A stretch of 64,000 bases of DNA from Mucilaginibacter xinganensis (GCF_002257585.1 NZ_CP022743.1:868001-932000), one strand, 5' to 3'. Shown: positions 35,240-44,323, counted from the stretch's first letter. The notes: a model not told the origin generated them from the sequence alone. Made by a program: numbers and translations.

Positions 35240-36379
35240 TTATTCGGCGGAAGTAAATTTCAAACAAACGGGGTTTCCTATTTCAGTCATCCCCTGTATA
35301 AGCGCCAATTTACCGGTCTCTTTGTTTAATTTGTAAATGAAAATGCTGTCGCTGTCCTGGTTTGCCACCAACAGGAAATTACCGTTAGGGTCTATCGCAA
35401 AGTCGCGGGGATTTTTCCCAAAGGTAGATACCTGGTCAACCTGTGTCAGTTCGCCGGTTTCTTCATTTACAGCAAATCCGGTAATGGTATTGGTTTCTAA
35501 GCGGTTTGATGCATAAAGAAACTTTCCGTCGGGCGTAAGGTGTACGGCAGCGCCAGCGGTTTGTCCCTTAAAGCCGGGAATTAAAAACGAGACCTTTTGC
35601 TTTTGTTTTAGTTTCCCGTTATCATAGTCATAAACATACACGTTTGATCCCATCTCAGTGATCAGGTAAACATGTTTTTTATCGTTTGAAAATACCAGGT
35701 GGCGCGGTCCATCTCCGGGCGTTACCGTAACATAAGCCGGCTTAGCGTCGGTAAGCGGGTTTGCTTTTCCGGGCTTATAGCGGGTTATGTGCAGCTTATC
35801 GGTTCCAAGGTCAGTGTATAAAACATATTTTTCATCAGGCGATAGCACCGCGGTGTGTACGTGAGCGGCTTCCTGCCTGTCTTTATTAACACTATGCCCG
35901 TCATCATGCAAGGTTTGGATGCCGTTTGCCAATGATCCGTCTTTGTTGATGGGCAGCACTGCAATTGAGCCGCTGCTGTAGTTAGCTACGAATGCATTTT
36001 TCTGATCCTTATCTACAGAAATATAGCAGGGATCGGCACCTAATGACGATTGTTTGTTGATAAACTCAAGCTTACCTAATTTTGCATTAAATTTAAATGC
36101 ACTTACTTCACCCTTTTTTCCATCCTCATTAACTGCATATACAAATTTATTATTGTCAGACACGGTTAGGTACGAAGGGTTACTAACGCCATCAATTTGA
36201 TTTAAATATTCCAGTTTGCCTTTTTCTGCATAAAAGCGGTATACGTAAATACCTTTGCTTTTGCCTTTGGTGTAAGTGCCTATCAGCAGGTCATAAGTTG
36301 AGGGAGGTCCGGCCTTCTTTTTTTGCGCATAAATAAGCACCGGAAATAACAGTGAAATTAATATCAGGAATTTTCTCAT
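35240..36379 (-). CDS. Secreted lactonase (7-bladed beta-propeller, 6-phosphogluconolactonase-like)
   Basis: 379-residue beta-propeller of the YbhE/lactonase family. I start at the ATG at 36379 because it opens a signal peptide (MRKFLILISLLFPVLIYAQK); the frame extends 10 codons upstream. Repeated blades are seen as NPSYLTVSDNNKFVYAVNED, DPCYISVDKDQKNAFVANYS, VHTAVLSPDEKYVLYTDLG, GPRHLVFSNDKKHVYLITE and NPRDFAIDPNGNFLLVANQD, at about 50-residue spacing. Cytoplasmic Pgl hydrolyses 6-phosphogluconolactone, but an exported form cannot serve the pentose phosphate pathway directly, so it more likely acts on external lactones. Single gene, convergent with the glg pair. Confidence 0.87.
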   Translation of the reverse strand: MRKFLILISLLFPVLIYAQKKKAGPPSTYDLLIGTYTKGKSKGIYVYRFYAEKGKLEYLNQIDGVSNPSYLTVSDNNKFVYAVNEDGKKGEVSAFKFNAKLGKLEFINKQSSLGADPCYISVDKDQKNAFVANYSSGSIAVLPINKDGSLANGIQTLHDDGHSVNKDRQEAAHVHTAVLSPDEKYVLYTDLGTDKLHITRYKPGKANPLTDAKPAYVTVTPGDGPRHLVFSNDKKHVYLITEMGSNVYVYDYDNGKLKQKQKVSFLIPGFKGQTAGAAVHLTPDGKFLYASNRLETNTITGFAVNEETGELTQVDQVSTFGKNPRDFAIDPNGNFLLVANQDSDSIFIYKLNKETGKLALIQGMTEIGNPVCLKFTSAE

Positions 36380-36413
36380 TGCAGGATAAATTTGGTTATC
36401 AGCCTGCAAGATA

Positions 36414-36565
36414 GTAATTAGTGATAAGAGGTTGGAGATTAGAGATTAGTTTTTTTAGTCTGGAGATCTGAAAAGTCCCGGAAGACGAAAAGCCCCTGCA
36501 AAATCTGCAAAGGCTTTCCTTTATAATATAGACAGGAACTAATCTCCGGTCTCTAATCTCTAATT
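36414..36565. repeat. AGATTAG-type intergenic repeat
   Basis: TTAGTGATAAGAGGTTGGAG and GAGATTAGAGATTAG on the left (36418-36450) and CTAATCTCCGGTCTCTAATC on the right (36539-36558) are inverted versions of one word set. Between them are CTGAAAAGTCCCGGAAGAC, which matches the GGACTTTTCAG words of 2053-2150, and the rluB terminator. Confidence 0.6.
36488..36515 (-). terminator. Terminator of the RluB-type gene
   Basis: On the minus strand AGCCTTTGCA, loop GATTT, TGCAGGGGCT forms a 10-bp stem with two U-G pairs, followed by TTTT. It lies about 50 bp past the stop codon. Confidence 0.75.
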
Positions 36566-38070
36566 CACTGAATTAAGTGCTTCAACTGGATAACTTCCTT
36601 TTCCTCTAAAAATCTCCAGCGTCCGCGCGGAAGATCCTTTTTGGTAAGGTTGGCATATACGGCTCTATCCAGTTTTACCACTTCGTAGCCTAAATGTTCA
36701 AATATACGGCGTACAATACGATTTTTGCCGCTGTGAATCTGGATGCCGATCTCTCTTTTTGAACCACCTGCGACGTATGATATAGAATCAGGTTTTATCG
36801 CCCCATCTTCAAGTTCAAGCCCGAAGCCAATTTTATTCATATCGCCTTGTGTTAAGCTTTTGTTCAGCTCAACCTGGTACAACTTGGTGATGCTGTTACG
36901 CGGGTGTGAAAGTTTGTCGGCAAGATCACCGTCGTTGGTCATTAAAAGCAAACCTGTAGTGTTCCTGTCAAGGCGGCCAACCGGGTAGATGCGTTCTTTG
37001 CTGGCTTTTTCAACCAGGTGCATTACGGTACGGCGCTCCTGCGGATCTTCAGTAGTAGTTATATAATCTTTCGGCTTATTTAACAATACATAAACCATTT
37101 TCTCGCGCTTAAGCAATTCGCCGTTATAGCGGATCTCATCCTTCATCGGATCAACCTTATGCCCAAGTTCATTTATTACTGTTCCGTTAACAGAAACCAC
37201 GCCTGCGGCTATCAGTTCGTCAGCCTTGCGGCGTGAGCAGATACCTGCATTTGAAATGTAACGGTTCAGTCTTATCAAGCCGGTATCTTTACTTTCAGGG
37301 CCCTTTTTGCGGCCGCGCATAGTTCTTTCCGGAGCGTCGCGGTCTTTTGTTATTTTATCGTATGTGGGTTTTGAGCGTTGCGGCCTGTCGGTATCATTTG
37401 GCCTGTCGCTCGCTGGTCTTTTAAACCCGGTTCCTGAAGAAGGCCTGCCCGCAAACTTGCTGTCTCCGCCAAAGCTTCTTTTCGGTTTATCATCAGCGTT
37501 AAATGAACCGCCTGATGATTTTGCGCGCGGTGCAAAAGGTTTTTTGTCTCCTGTTCTTTCGCCACCGAAGCTTCTTTTAGGCCGGTCATCGGCGTTAAAT
37601 GAACCTGGTGACGATTTGCTGCGCGATGCAAAAGGTTTTTTATCACCTGTTCTTTCGCCGCCAAAGCTTTTTCCTGGTCGTGGATCATTGTCAGCCACTC
37701 TGCCGGTATATGGCCTGCTTTTTGGTGCAAACGCTCTTTTTTCGCCGGATGACTCACCATCTGATGGCCGTCCGCTGTATGGCCTGCTTTTTCCGGTAAA
37801 TGCTTTCTTCTCGCCCGGGCCGCCGCTAAAACTGCTTGCCGGTTTGTCGAAACTGCTTTTGCTGCCCGATGATGAAAAAGATCTTTTTTCGCCGGGTGCT
37901 TCGCTGTTATATTTTTTTGATGGTCGGGAACTTTTGGGTTGATCAGAACCTGGTGTAGAATTTCCTCTTGATGAGGTTGATCTTTTTGGCCTGTCACCGG
38001 CCTTTGAAGCCTTGTTTGATGATCTGCCGGATTTGTCGTCGCGACTGTTCCCTGGTCTGTTGAATGCCAT
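36565..38070 (-). CDS. rluB: rRNA pseudouridine synthase (RluB/RsuA type) with long repetitive N-terminal extension
   Basis: Isomerises a uridine in ribosomal RNA. The enzyme part is residues 262-501: an S4 RNA-binding domain (RLNRYISNAGICSRRKADEL), then the synthase domain with VGRLDRNTTGLLLMTNDG (catalytic aspartate, about residue 371) and QIHSGKNRIVRRIFEHLGYE. The first 260 residues are an unstructured, basic tail rich in S, K, R, G and P. Two units of about 32 residues, KRSFGGERTGDKKPFA, repeat almost exactly, and GEKRAF and GEKKAF recur nearby. Such tails are found on Bacteroidetes RluB and probably bind RNA. Antisense open frames at 37307-37942 and 37350-37997 are produced by this repetitive composition and are not genes. 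Confidence 0.93.
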   Translation of the reverse strand: MAFNRPGNSRDDKSGRSSNKASKAGDRPKRSTSSRGNSTPGSDQPKSSRPSKKYNSEAPGEKRSFSSSGSKSSFDKPASSFSGGPGEKKAFTGKSRPYSGRPSDGESSGEKRAFAPKSRPYTGRVADNDPRPGKSFGGERTGDKKPFASRSKSSPGSFNADDRPKRSFGGERTGDKKPFAPRAKSSGGSFNADDKPKRSFGGDSKFAGRPSSGTGFKRPASDRPNDTDRPQRSKPTYDKITKDRDAPERTMRGRKKGPESKDTGLIRLNRYISNAGICSRRKADELIAAGVVSVNGTVINELGHKVDPMKDEIRYNGELLKREKMVYVLLNKPKDYITTTEDPQERRTVMHLVEKASKERIYPVGRLDRNTTGLLLMTNDGDLADKLSHPRNSITKLYQVELNKSLTQGDMNKIGFGLELEDGAIKPDSISYVAGGSKREIGIQIHSGKNRIVRRIFEHLGYEVVKLDRAVYANLTKKDLPRGRWRFLEEKEVIQLKHLIQ

Positions 38071-38230
38071 ATTTTTTTTGTTTGCGCTTTCGCAGCGTGA
38101 GGGTCAAAGTTACGGTTTTTTGGGTGATTTTTATAATTTTTTTATCATCAACAAAATCGGCGTTTAAACGTTTTAAACCAAGTTTTTGAACCGAAAACCG
38201 GACTTCAAAAAAGCGTAAAAAAGCTAAGTA

Positions 38231-38262
38231 TTTGATAATCTGACTTGTATAACTTACCTTTG
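38231..38262 (+). promoter_or_regulatory. Promoter of the lytic transglycosylase gene
   Basis: TTTG at 38231-38234, 20 bp, then TACCTTTG at 38255-38262: an exact match to the Bacteroidetes -33/-7 consensus. The ATG follows 27 bp downstream. Confidence 0.85.
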
Positions 38263-38289
38263 CAGCGCATTCTACCAAATGTGTAATTT

Positions 38290-39117
38290 ATGGATAAAAA
38301 AGAAATGACAAAGAGACACCTAATTACGTGCTCCGTAATAGTGCTGCTGGTTATCATTTCAGCGTTCAATATTTGTGGTATAAAGGCTGTGCCAACCACC
38401 GATATTCACAACGTAAAGGCTACGTTACCCGTTGATAAATCGGAAAAATTTAGCCCGCGCATTTCATCATTCATTTTCAAAGCAGCAGAAGCTGTGAATG
38501 ATTATACCTTCGCTAATGAAGCTATACCAATCAGAAATGCCAGTGTAACCCGCAAGTTGAATCGTTCGCTTCAAAAGCATAGTTTTAAATGCGTTCAATC
38601 TAACGTTCTGCAAAGCAAAGCAGAAAAACTGTTCCCGATTATCGAACCCATTTTAAAAGCGTACGGAATTCCGGACGATTTTAAATACATTCCCTTAGTC
38701 GAGTCGGGTTTATGCGAAGGAACGTCGCCAAAGGGTGCGAGGGGTTTATGGCAATTTATGCCAGGGACTGCGCGTACCTACGGACTTAAAGTAGGGCACG
38801 GAATTGATGAGCGTTTAAATGTGCACAAATCAACTGTGGCAGCATGTAAATACATCAAAGAGTTATACGCAGAGTTCAACAGCTGGACGCTTGCCGCTGC
38901 CGCCTACAACAACGGATCTATTAAATTAGAAAAGGTTATTAATAAACAGAATGAGGATAATTATTTCCGCATGCATTTAAACCGCGAAACCGGGGCTTAT
39001 GTTTATAACCTGATTGCTATGAAAGCAATTATTACCCAGCCTAACAAGTACGGCTACAAATATTATAAAACGGTTAATGCTAACAGCGGAACAATTGAAC
39101 TGCTGGCAATTAACTAA
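38290..39117 (+). CDS. Lytic transglycosylase, SLT domain (MltD/Slt-like)
   Basis: Periplasmic enzyme that cleaves peptidoglycan glycan strands with formation of anhydromuramic acid. Of 275 residues, the first 35 hold a signal anchor (HLITCSVIVLLVIISAF). The SLT domain runs from about 115: FKYIPLVESGLCEG with the catalytic glutamate at 138, PKGARGLWQFMPGTARTYGL, and WTLAAAAYNNG. No LysM domains follow, unlike MltD, so it is a short family member. It has its own promoter at 38231 and a strong terminator at 39167, and is divergent from the RluB-type gene. Confidence 0.93.
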   Translation: MDKKEMTKRHLITCSVIVLLVIISAFNICGIKAVPTTDIHNVKATLPVDKSEKFSPRISSFIFKAAEAVNDYTFANEAIPIRNASVTRKLNRSLQKHSFKCVQSNVLQSKAEKLFPIIEPILKAYGIPDDFKYIPLVESGLCEGTSPKGARGLWQFMPGTARTYGLKVGHGIDERLNVHKSTVAACKYIKELYAEFNSWTLAAAAYNNGSIKLEKVINKQNEDNYFRMHLNRETGAYVYNLIAMKAIITQPNKYGYKYYKTVNANSGTIELLAIN

Positions 39118-39166
39118 CAACCGGATTTAATCCGCAGAAAGTAAAATTATATTACGGAGCACTTTG

Positions 39167-39203
39167 AGGCCGACCTTCCAAGCTGGAAGATCGGCCTTTT
39201 TTT
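39167..39203 (+). terminator. Terminator after the lytic transglycosylase gene
   Basis: AGGCCGACCTTCCA and TGGAAGATCGGCCT (39167-39180 and 39184-39197) form a 14-bp stem with one mismatch and an AGC loop, followed by six T beyond the stem. Confidence 0.95.
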
Positions 39204-39336
39204 GCGTATATTTGCAGCCTGAAAAAAGTTGATTGAATTGACTGGTGAGTGGTTAATTGAGTTATGGAAAAGCTGTTGCGTTTTAACTTAATTAACTTAA
39301 TCCATCCCAATCAACCTGATCAACCAATCTCAATAT

Positions 39337-42183
39337 ATGAATAAAACATCCATCGACCTGGGCGAGCAAAATGAAGTTGAAGTGTATGGGGCCAGGGTAC
39401 ATAATTTAAAAAATATTGATGTTTCTTTTCCGCGCAATCAACTGGTGGTAATTACCGGTTTAAGTGGCAGCGGAAAATCATCCCTGGCATTTGATACGAT
39501 TTACGCCGAGGGACAACGCCGTTACATGGAAACGTTTTCGGCCTACTCGCGCCAGTTTATGGGTGGGATGGAGCGGCCGGATGTTGATAAGGTTTCGGGC
39601 CTTAGCCCCGTTATTGCGATTGAACAAAAAACAACCAGTAAAAATCCACGGTCAACTGTTGGTACAATAACTGAGATCTATGATTTTATGCGTTTGCTTT
39701 TTGCCCGCACCGGCGAGGCTTATTCCTACGTAAGCGGCGAGAAGATGGAACGCATGTCTGAAGATCAGATCCTGAAAACCATTTCCGAAAAATTTAATGG
39801 TGAACCGGTGAATATCCTTGCCCCGGTAGTAAAGGCCAGGAAAGGACATTACCGCGAACTTTTTGAGCAGATTCGCAAACAAGGGTATCTTAAAGTTTGG
39901 ATCGACGGTGCAATTGCCGACGTTGAACCAAAAATGCAGGTGGATAGGTACAAAATCCACGACATAGACATTGTTGTTGACAGGCTGGTGGTTAGCGAAA
40001 ATGATACCAAGCGCCTCTACACCTCTATACAGGCAGCTTTAAAAATAGCAAAAGGAATTATCCGCATAGGCGATAAGGACAACAATGTAGCTTATTACAG
40101 TAAATATTTAATGGACCCTATTTCGGGCATCTCATATGATGAGCCACAGCCGAATACTTTTTCGTTTAACTCACCTTATGGTGCCTGCGAGAAGTGTAAT
40201 GGGCTGGGATATATTTTTGAGGTTGATGAAGCTTCTGTTATTCCCAACCCTAAGCTTAGTATTCTTAACGGCGGCCTTGCGCCACTTGGCGAGTACCGCG
40301 AAACATGGATTTTCCAGGTGTTAAAAGCGCTTGCCAAAAAGTATGAATTTTCTTTATCGGTACCGATAGAGAAACTTTCAAAAGATCACCTGGATATCAT
40401 CCTGAACGGATCAACTGAAATGATTACCGTTGCCGTTGAATACAACAAGTGGAACGTACAAAGTTACCAGGTTGCTTTTGATGGCATTATCCGCATGCTT
40501 GAAGAGCAGCAGGAGCGCCGGAGTGAAGAAGGGATGGATGATATGGAAAACTACCGGGTTTTAAGAACCTGCCCGGTTTGCGATGGTGCTAGGCTAAAAA
40601 AGGAATCGCTTCATTTTAAGATTGACGGTAAAAATATTTTCGAGCTGGCTTGTATGGATATCCGTACCCTGCAGGAATGGTTTGCCAATTTAGAAGATCG
40701 CCTGAGTGAACGCCAGAATGTTATTGCCAAAGAGATCTTAAAGGAAATACGGGCGAGGATTGTGTTTCTGCTGGATGTTGGCTTAAATTATTTAACGCTT
40801 GACAGGACCGCCAAAACACTGTCGGGCGGCGAGGCACAGCGCATTAGGCTGGCAACGCAAATTGGGTCGCAGCTCATGAATGTCATGTACATTTTAGATG
40901 AACCAAGTATTGGCTTGCACCAGCGTGATAACGAACGCTTAATAAATGCGCTGAAAAATCTGCGCGACCTGGGTAATACGGTATTGGTTGTTGAGCATGA
41001 TAAGGATATGATACTGCATGCCGACCATGTGATAGATATGGGGCCCGCCGCCGGTGTGCATGGCGGTCAAATAGTAGCGCAGGGAACCCCCGAAGAGTTA
41101 ATGAAGGCCCACACGCTTACCACATCATACATAAACGGGGAACGCGAAATTGCGATACCTAAAACAAGGCGCGAAGGCAATGGGAAAGTGCTGAGCCTTA
41201 AAAAGGCAACCGGCCACAATTTAAAAAAAGTGTCTGTTGATTTTCCTTTGGGTAAGTTAATAGGCATCACAGGTGTATCGGGCAGCGGCAAGTCAAGCCT
41301 GATAACGGAAACTTTATATCCTGTTTTAAATCACCACTTTTTCAGGGCCAAAAAACATCCCCTTCCTTACGAAAAAATTGAAGGCCTGGAGCATATTGAT
41401 AAGGTGATTGAAATTGATCAAACACCAATCGGACGTACGCCGCGTTCAAATCCTGCAACTTATACCGGCGTGTTTTCTGACATCAGGAACCTGTATGTAC
41501 AGTTACCCGAATCAAGGATCAGGGGCTACAAGCCCGGTCGTTTTTCCTTTAACGTAAAGGGCGGCCGTTGCGAAACTTGCCAGGGTGCAGGTTTGAAAGT
41601 TATAGAAATGAACTTTTTGCCCGATGTGCAGGTGCCCTGCGAAGAGTGCGGCGGCAGGAGGTACAACCGCGAAACGCTGGAAGTAAGGTATCGCGGTAAG
41701 TCCATCAGCGATGTGCTGGATATGAGCATTGAGGATGCCACCCCGTTTTTTGAACATATCCCGGCTATTTACAGAAAGGTTAAAACACTGTTTGATGTAG
41801 GCTTGGGTTATATAACGTTAGGGCAATCATCAACAACCCTGTCAGGAGGTGAGGCACAACGTGTTAAACTGGCTACTGAACTCTCCAAAAAAGACACAGG
41901 GAATACGTTTTATATATTGGACGAGCCTACTACTGGTCTGCATTTTGAGGATATTAACGTTTTGCTGGGGGTATTGCAGCAATTGGTTGATAAAGGCAAT
42001 ACTGTGCTGGTAATTGAGCATAACCTGGATGTGATAAAGGTTGTGGATCATGTAATTGACCTTGGTCCTGAGGGCGGTTCAGGTGGCGGAAAAATCCTTT
42101 TCAGCGGAACGCCTGAAGGTTTGTGTAAAGTTAAAGAAAGCTTTACCGGGCAGTTTTTGAAAAAGGAAATGGGATTAAAATAA
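39337..42183 (+). CDS. uvrA: UvrABC excinuclease subunit A
   Basis: Damage-recognition ATPase of nucleotide excision repair; works as a dimer with UvrB in the cytoplasm. The 948 residues contain two ABC modules: Walker A GLSGSGKSSLAFDT (about 41-54) and GVSGSGKSSLITET (about 646-659), with signatures TLSGGEAQRIRLA and TLSGGEAQRVKLA. Zinc sites are seen as CEKCNGLGY, CPVCDGARL, and CETCQGAG with CEECGGRR. Length is typical (about 940). The stop codon (42181-42183) overlaps the operator of the downstream toxin-antitoxin pair, and no terminator separates them. Confidence 0.98.
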   Translation: MNKTSIDLGEQNEVEVYGARVHNLKNIDVSFPRNQLVVITGLSGSGKSSLAFDTIYAEGQRRYMETFSAYSRQFMGGMERPDVDKVSGLSPVIAIEQKTTSKNPRSTVGTITEIYDFMRLLFARTGEAYSYVSGEKMERMSEDQILKTISEKFNGEPVNILAPVVKARKGHYRELFEQIRKQGYLKVWIDGAIADVEPKMQVDRYKIHDIDIVVDRLVVSENDTKRLYTSIQAALKIAKGIIRIGDKDNNVAYYSKYLMDPISGISYDEPQPNTFSFNSPYGACEKCNGLGYIFEVDEASVIPNPKLSILNGGLAPLGEYRETWIFQVLKALAKKYEFSLSVPIEKLSKDHLDIILNGSTEMITVAVEYNKWNVQSYQVAFDGIIRMLEEQQERRSEEGMDDMENYRVLRTCPVCDGARLKKESLHFKIDGKNIFELACMDIRTLQEWFANLEDRLSERQNVIAKEILKEIRARIVFLLDVGLNYLTLDRTAKTLSGGEAQRIRLATQIGSQLMNVMYILDEPSIGLHQRDNERLINALKNLRDLGNTVLVVEHDKDMILHADHVIDMGPAAGVHGGQIVAQGTPEELMKAHTLTTSYINGEREIAIPKTRREGNGKVLSLKKATGHNLKKVSVDFPLGKLIGITGVSGSGKSSLITETLYPVLNHHFFRAKKHPLPYEKIEGLEHIDKVIEIDQTPIGRTPRSNPATYTGVFSDIRNLYVQLPESRIRGYKPGRFSFNVKGGRCETCQGAGLKVIEMNFLPDVQVPCEECGGRRYNRETLEVRYRGKSISDVLDMSIEDATPFFEHIPAIYRKVKTLFDVGLGYITLGQSSTTLSGGEAQRVKLATELSKKDTGNTFYILDEPTTGLHFEDINVLLGVLQQLVDKGNTVLVIEHNLDVIKVVDHVIDLGPEGGSGGGKILFSGTPEGLCKVKESFTGQFLKKEMGLK

Positions 42184-42208
42184 TATGTACAGAAAGTTGT
42201 ACATATTA
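42181..42208 (+). promoter_or_regulatory. YefM/YoeB operator: paired TGTACA palindrome
   Basis: TAATATGTACA (42181-42191) and TGTACATATTA (42198-42208) are perfect inverted copies around GAAAGT. TGTACA occurs at 42186-42191 and 42198-42203, with centres 12 bp apart, as known for the E. coli yefM-yoeB operator. The element starts at the uvrA stop codon. Confidence 0.88.
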
Positions 42209-42227
42209 AATTCGTTTTTTACCTTTA
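42197..42227 (+). promoter_or_regulatory. Promoter of the toxin-antitoxin pair
   Basis: TTG at 42197-42199, 20 bp, then TACCTTTA at 42220-42227 (one mismatch to TAnnTTTG). The -33 part lies inside the operator, so repressor binding would block RNA polymerase. Confidence 0.65.
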
Positions 42228-42242
42228 TTAAAATTGATAATA

Positions 42243-42497
42243 ATGCAGGTTACGACTTATACAAATTTTCGCCAACAATTAAAGTCATATCTGGATAAGG
42301 TAAGAAATAGTCACACACCTCTTTTTGTTACTAGTGCTAATGGGGAAGATGTGGTTGTGCTTTCAAAATCCGATTATGAAAGTATGGAAGAGACCTTTTA
42401 TTTGCTTAAAAGTCCGAAGAATGCAGCTAGATTGCTAAAAAGCCTTGAGGATTACGAAAATGGGCTAGTTGAGGAAAGAAAGCTTATCGAAGAATGA
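42243..42497 (+). CDS. yefM: Antitoxin, YefM/Phd type
   Basis: 84-residue antitoxin that should neutralise the adjacent YoeB-like toxin and repress their shared promoter. I start at the ATG at 42243 (MQVTTYTNFRQQLKSYLDKV); three codons upstream are also open. The Phd/YefM DNA-binding fold is visible as TYTNFRQQLKSYLDKVRNSH, then PLFVTSANGEDVVVLSKSDY and ESMEETFYLLKSPKNAARLL. The C-terminal acidic tail (LEDYENGLVEERKLIEE) is the part that wraps the toxin. It overlaps the toxin gene by 4 bp (ATGA). A hand count of the first 60 bases from 42241 gives 33% GC, lower than uvrA, in keeping with a mobile module. Confidence 0.93.
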   Translation: MQVTTYTNFRQQLKSYLDKVRNSHTPLFVTSANGEDVVVLSKSDYESMEETFYLLKSPKNAARLLKSLEDYENGLVEERKLIEE

Positions 42498-42745
42498 AGG
42501 TGGTTTTTCTTGATCAGGCCTGGGAAGACTATCTATACTGGCAAAATACGGATAAGGCGACTTTAAAAAAGGTAAATTCATTATTAAAAGAAATCGAGCA
42601 AATGCCATTTGAAGGGAATGGAAGAGAACCCCTAAAACACAATTTTGCTGGCTGGTGGTCACGACGGATAAATCTCGAACATAGGCTGGTATATAAAATT
42701 GATGATAAGGCTATTGTGATACTGCAATGCAGATATCATTATTAA
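42494..42745 (+). CDS. yoeB: Toxin, YoeB type (ribosome-dependent mRNA endoribonuclease)
   Basis: 83-residue RelE-superfamily RNase that cuts mRNA in the ribosomal A site when freed from its antitoxin. The sequence aligns without gaps to the E. coli YoeB layout one residue shifted: E45 in GNGREPLKHN, R64 in INLEHRLVYKI and the C-terminal H82-Y83 (CRYHY) correspond to E46, R65 and H83-Y84. All catalytic positions are present, so the toxin should be active. It is translationally coupled to the antitoxin by the ATGA overlap. The next gene starts 39 bp later with its own -7-like TAACTTTA at 42771. Confidence 0.94.
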   Translation: MKVVFLDQAWEDYLYWQNTDKATLKKVNSLLKEIEQMPFEGNGREPLKHNFAGWWSRRINLEHRLVYKIDDKAIVILQCRYHY

Positions 42746-42784
42746 TTCCTCAAACAAAACTAAACAATTGTAACTTTAGCTTAT

Positions 42785-44290
42785 ATGTTACCATTGTTAA
42801 CCGCACCCCAAATTCGCGAAGCTGATGCTTACACAATTGCCAATGAACCCATAAGTTCAATCGATTTAATGGAGCGGGCCGCAAAAGCGTTTGTGGGTTG
42901 GTTTCTGAATCATTTTCCTGATAAAAAGAAAACTATCACGGTTTATTGCGGTACTGGCAATAACGGAGGCGATGGGCTTGCGATAGCACGGATGCTGGAT
43001 GACCACCAATATAAAAAACTGAAGGTAAAAGTAGCCCGGTTTTCAGACAAAGCTTCTGATGATTTTAACGCCAATTTAAAACGACTCCGCCAAACGGGCA
43101 TCCCAATTACAGAGATTAGGCCGGGAGATAGTTTCACAAGCGATGAAAGTGGCGTTATTATAGATGCGTTATTAGGTACCGGCTTAAATAAGCCACTTGA
43201 AGGCGACTATAAAAAACTGGTAAGCCATATAAACAGCCTGGGAAAAACCGTGGTTGCAGTTGATGTGCCGACCGGATTTTTTTCAGAAGGCGAGATTCCT
43301 GCAAATACCTTAGCTTTAAGGACAGATCTTGTTATTACTTTCCAGCAGCCTAAAATTAACTTTTTATTACCTGAGTCAGCCGAATGGATCGAATGCTGGG
43401 AAGCAGTTAATATCGGTATAGATGAGAAATTTGTGCATTCATTAAAATCACCTTACCAGGCTGTTGAGGAGAAAGATATTCGCCGGCTGTTAAGGCCAAG
43501 GCATAAGTTTACCAATAAAGGGACTTACGGGCACGCACTTTTGGTAGCTGGCCAGGAAGAAACAATGGGGGCGGCTTTACTGAGCGCTGCAGCTTGTTCT
43601 TATGCGGGTGCCGGACTAACTACAGCCTGTGTGCCTAAAAGTGGGTTGAACGCTTTAAATAGCTACATGCCCGAGCTTATGGCAATAGTAAGAAATGGCG
43701 CAGAGATTCCCCTTATTGAATGGGGTAAATTTAGTTCGATAGGGATTGGTCCGGGGCTGGGCAAAACGGAAGAATCAATGGCTTTATTTGCTGATATTTT
43801 ATCTAATTGCAAAAGGCCGATGGTAATTGACGCTGATGCACTTAACTTACTTGCTCAGTACCGGGAACTTTGGAGCGGCATTCCTGAAAATAGCATCCTG
43901 ACCCCGCACATGAAGGAGTTTGACCGGCTTTTTGGCGAGCACACCAGCTGGTGGCAACGCATTCAAACCGGGCTGCAAAAGGCGAAGGAGCTAAAGCTGT
44001 ACATTTTACTCAAAAACGATTATACTATAGTTATAACACCCGGGGGGGCAGTATATTTCAACACAACAGGGAATGCTGCGATGGCTACCGGGGGAATGGG
44101 CGACGTGCTTACAGGCGTAATTACTTCTTTACTGGCGCAAAAATATTCGCCGGAAAAAGCTTGTATCATCGGCGCTTATATTCATGGAAAAGCCGGGGAT
44201 GAGCTTGCCTTAACTAACAAACTGAATGTGGTGATGCCCGGGCAGGTTTTAGTTCGTTTGCCAACAACAATGGCAAAATTAATGGCATAA
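42785..44290 (+). CDS. nnr: Bifunctional NAD(P)HX epimerase/dehydratase
   Basis: Repairs hydrated NADH and NADPH in the cytoplasm. The N-terminal half (about 1-215) is the YjeF_N epimerase with YCGTGNNGGDGLAIARML and VVAVDVPTGFFSEGE. The C-terminal half (about 225-501) is the ADP-dependent dehydratase with a ribokinase-like fold: YGHALLVAGQEETMGAALLS, SIGIGPGLGKTEES and NAAMATGGMGDVLTGVITS with the anion hole and catalytic aspartate. ILTPHMKEFDRLFG is also characteristic. Fusion of both activities in about 500 residues is normal for bacteria. The transcript ends at the hairpin at 44291. Confidence 0.96.
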   Translation: MLPLLTAPQIREADAYTIANEPISSIDLMERAAKAFVGWFLNHFPDKKKTITVYCGTGNNGGDGLAIARMLDDHQYKKLKVKVARFSDKASDDFNANLKRLRQTGIPITEIRPGDSFTSDESGVIIDALLGTGLNKPLEGDYKKLVSHINSLGKTVVAVDVPTGFFSEGEIPANTLALRTDLVITFQQPKINFLLPESAEWIECWEAVNIGIDEKFVHSLKSPYQAVEEKDIRRLLRPRHKFTNKGTYGHALLVAGQEETMGAALLSAAACSYAGAGLTTACVPKSGLNALNSYMPELMAIVRNGAEIPLIEWGKFSSIGIGPGLGKTEESMALFADILSNCKRPMVIDADALNLLAQYRELWSGIPENSILTPHMKEFDRLFGEHTSWWQRIQTGLQKAKELKLYILLKNDYTIVITPGGAVYFNTTGNAAMATGGMGDVLTGVITSLLAQKYSPEKACIIGAYIHGKAGDELALTNKLNVVMPGQVLVRLPTTMAKLMA

Positions 44291-44323
44291 AAAAAAGGCT
44301 GTAAGTATCGTACAACCTTTTTT
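44291..44323 (+). terminator. Terminator after nnr
   Basis: AAAAAAGGCTGTA and TACAACCTTTTTT (44291-44303 and 44311-44323) form a stem with one mismatch. As both flanks are A and T tracts it could act on both strands. Confidence 0.85.

Noticed and set aside
37307..37997. Two long open frames antisense to, or in another frame of, the RluB-type gene
   Set aside because: The low-complexity serine/lysine/proline-rich coding region removes stops in other frames; the RluB frame is the real one.
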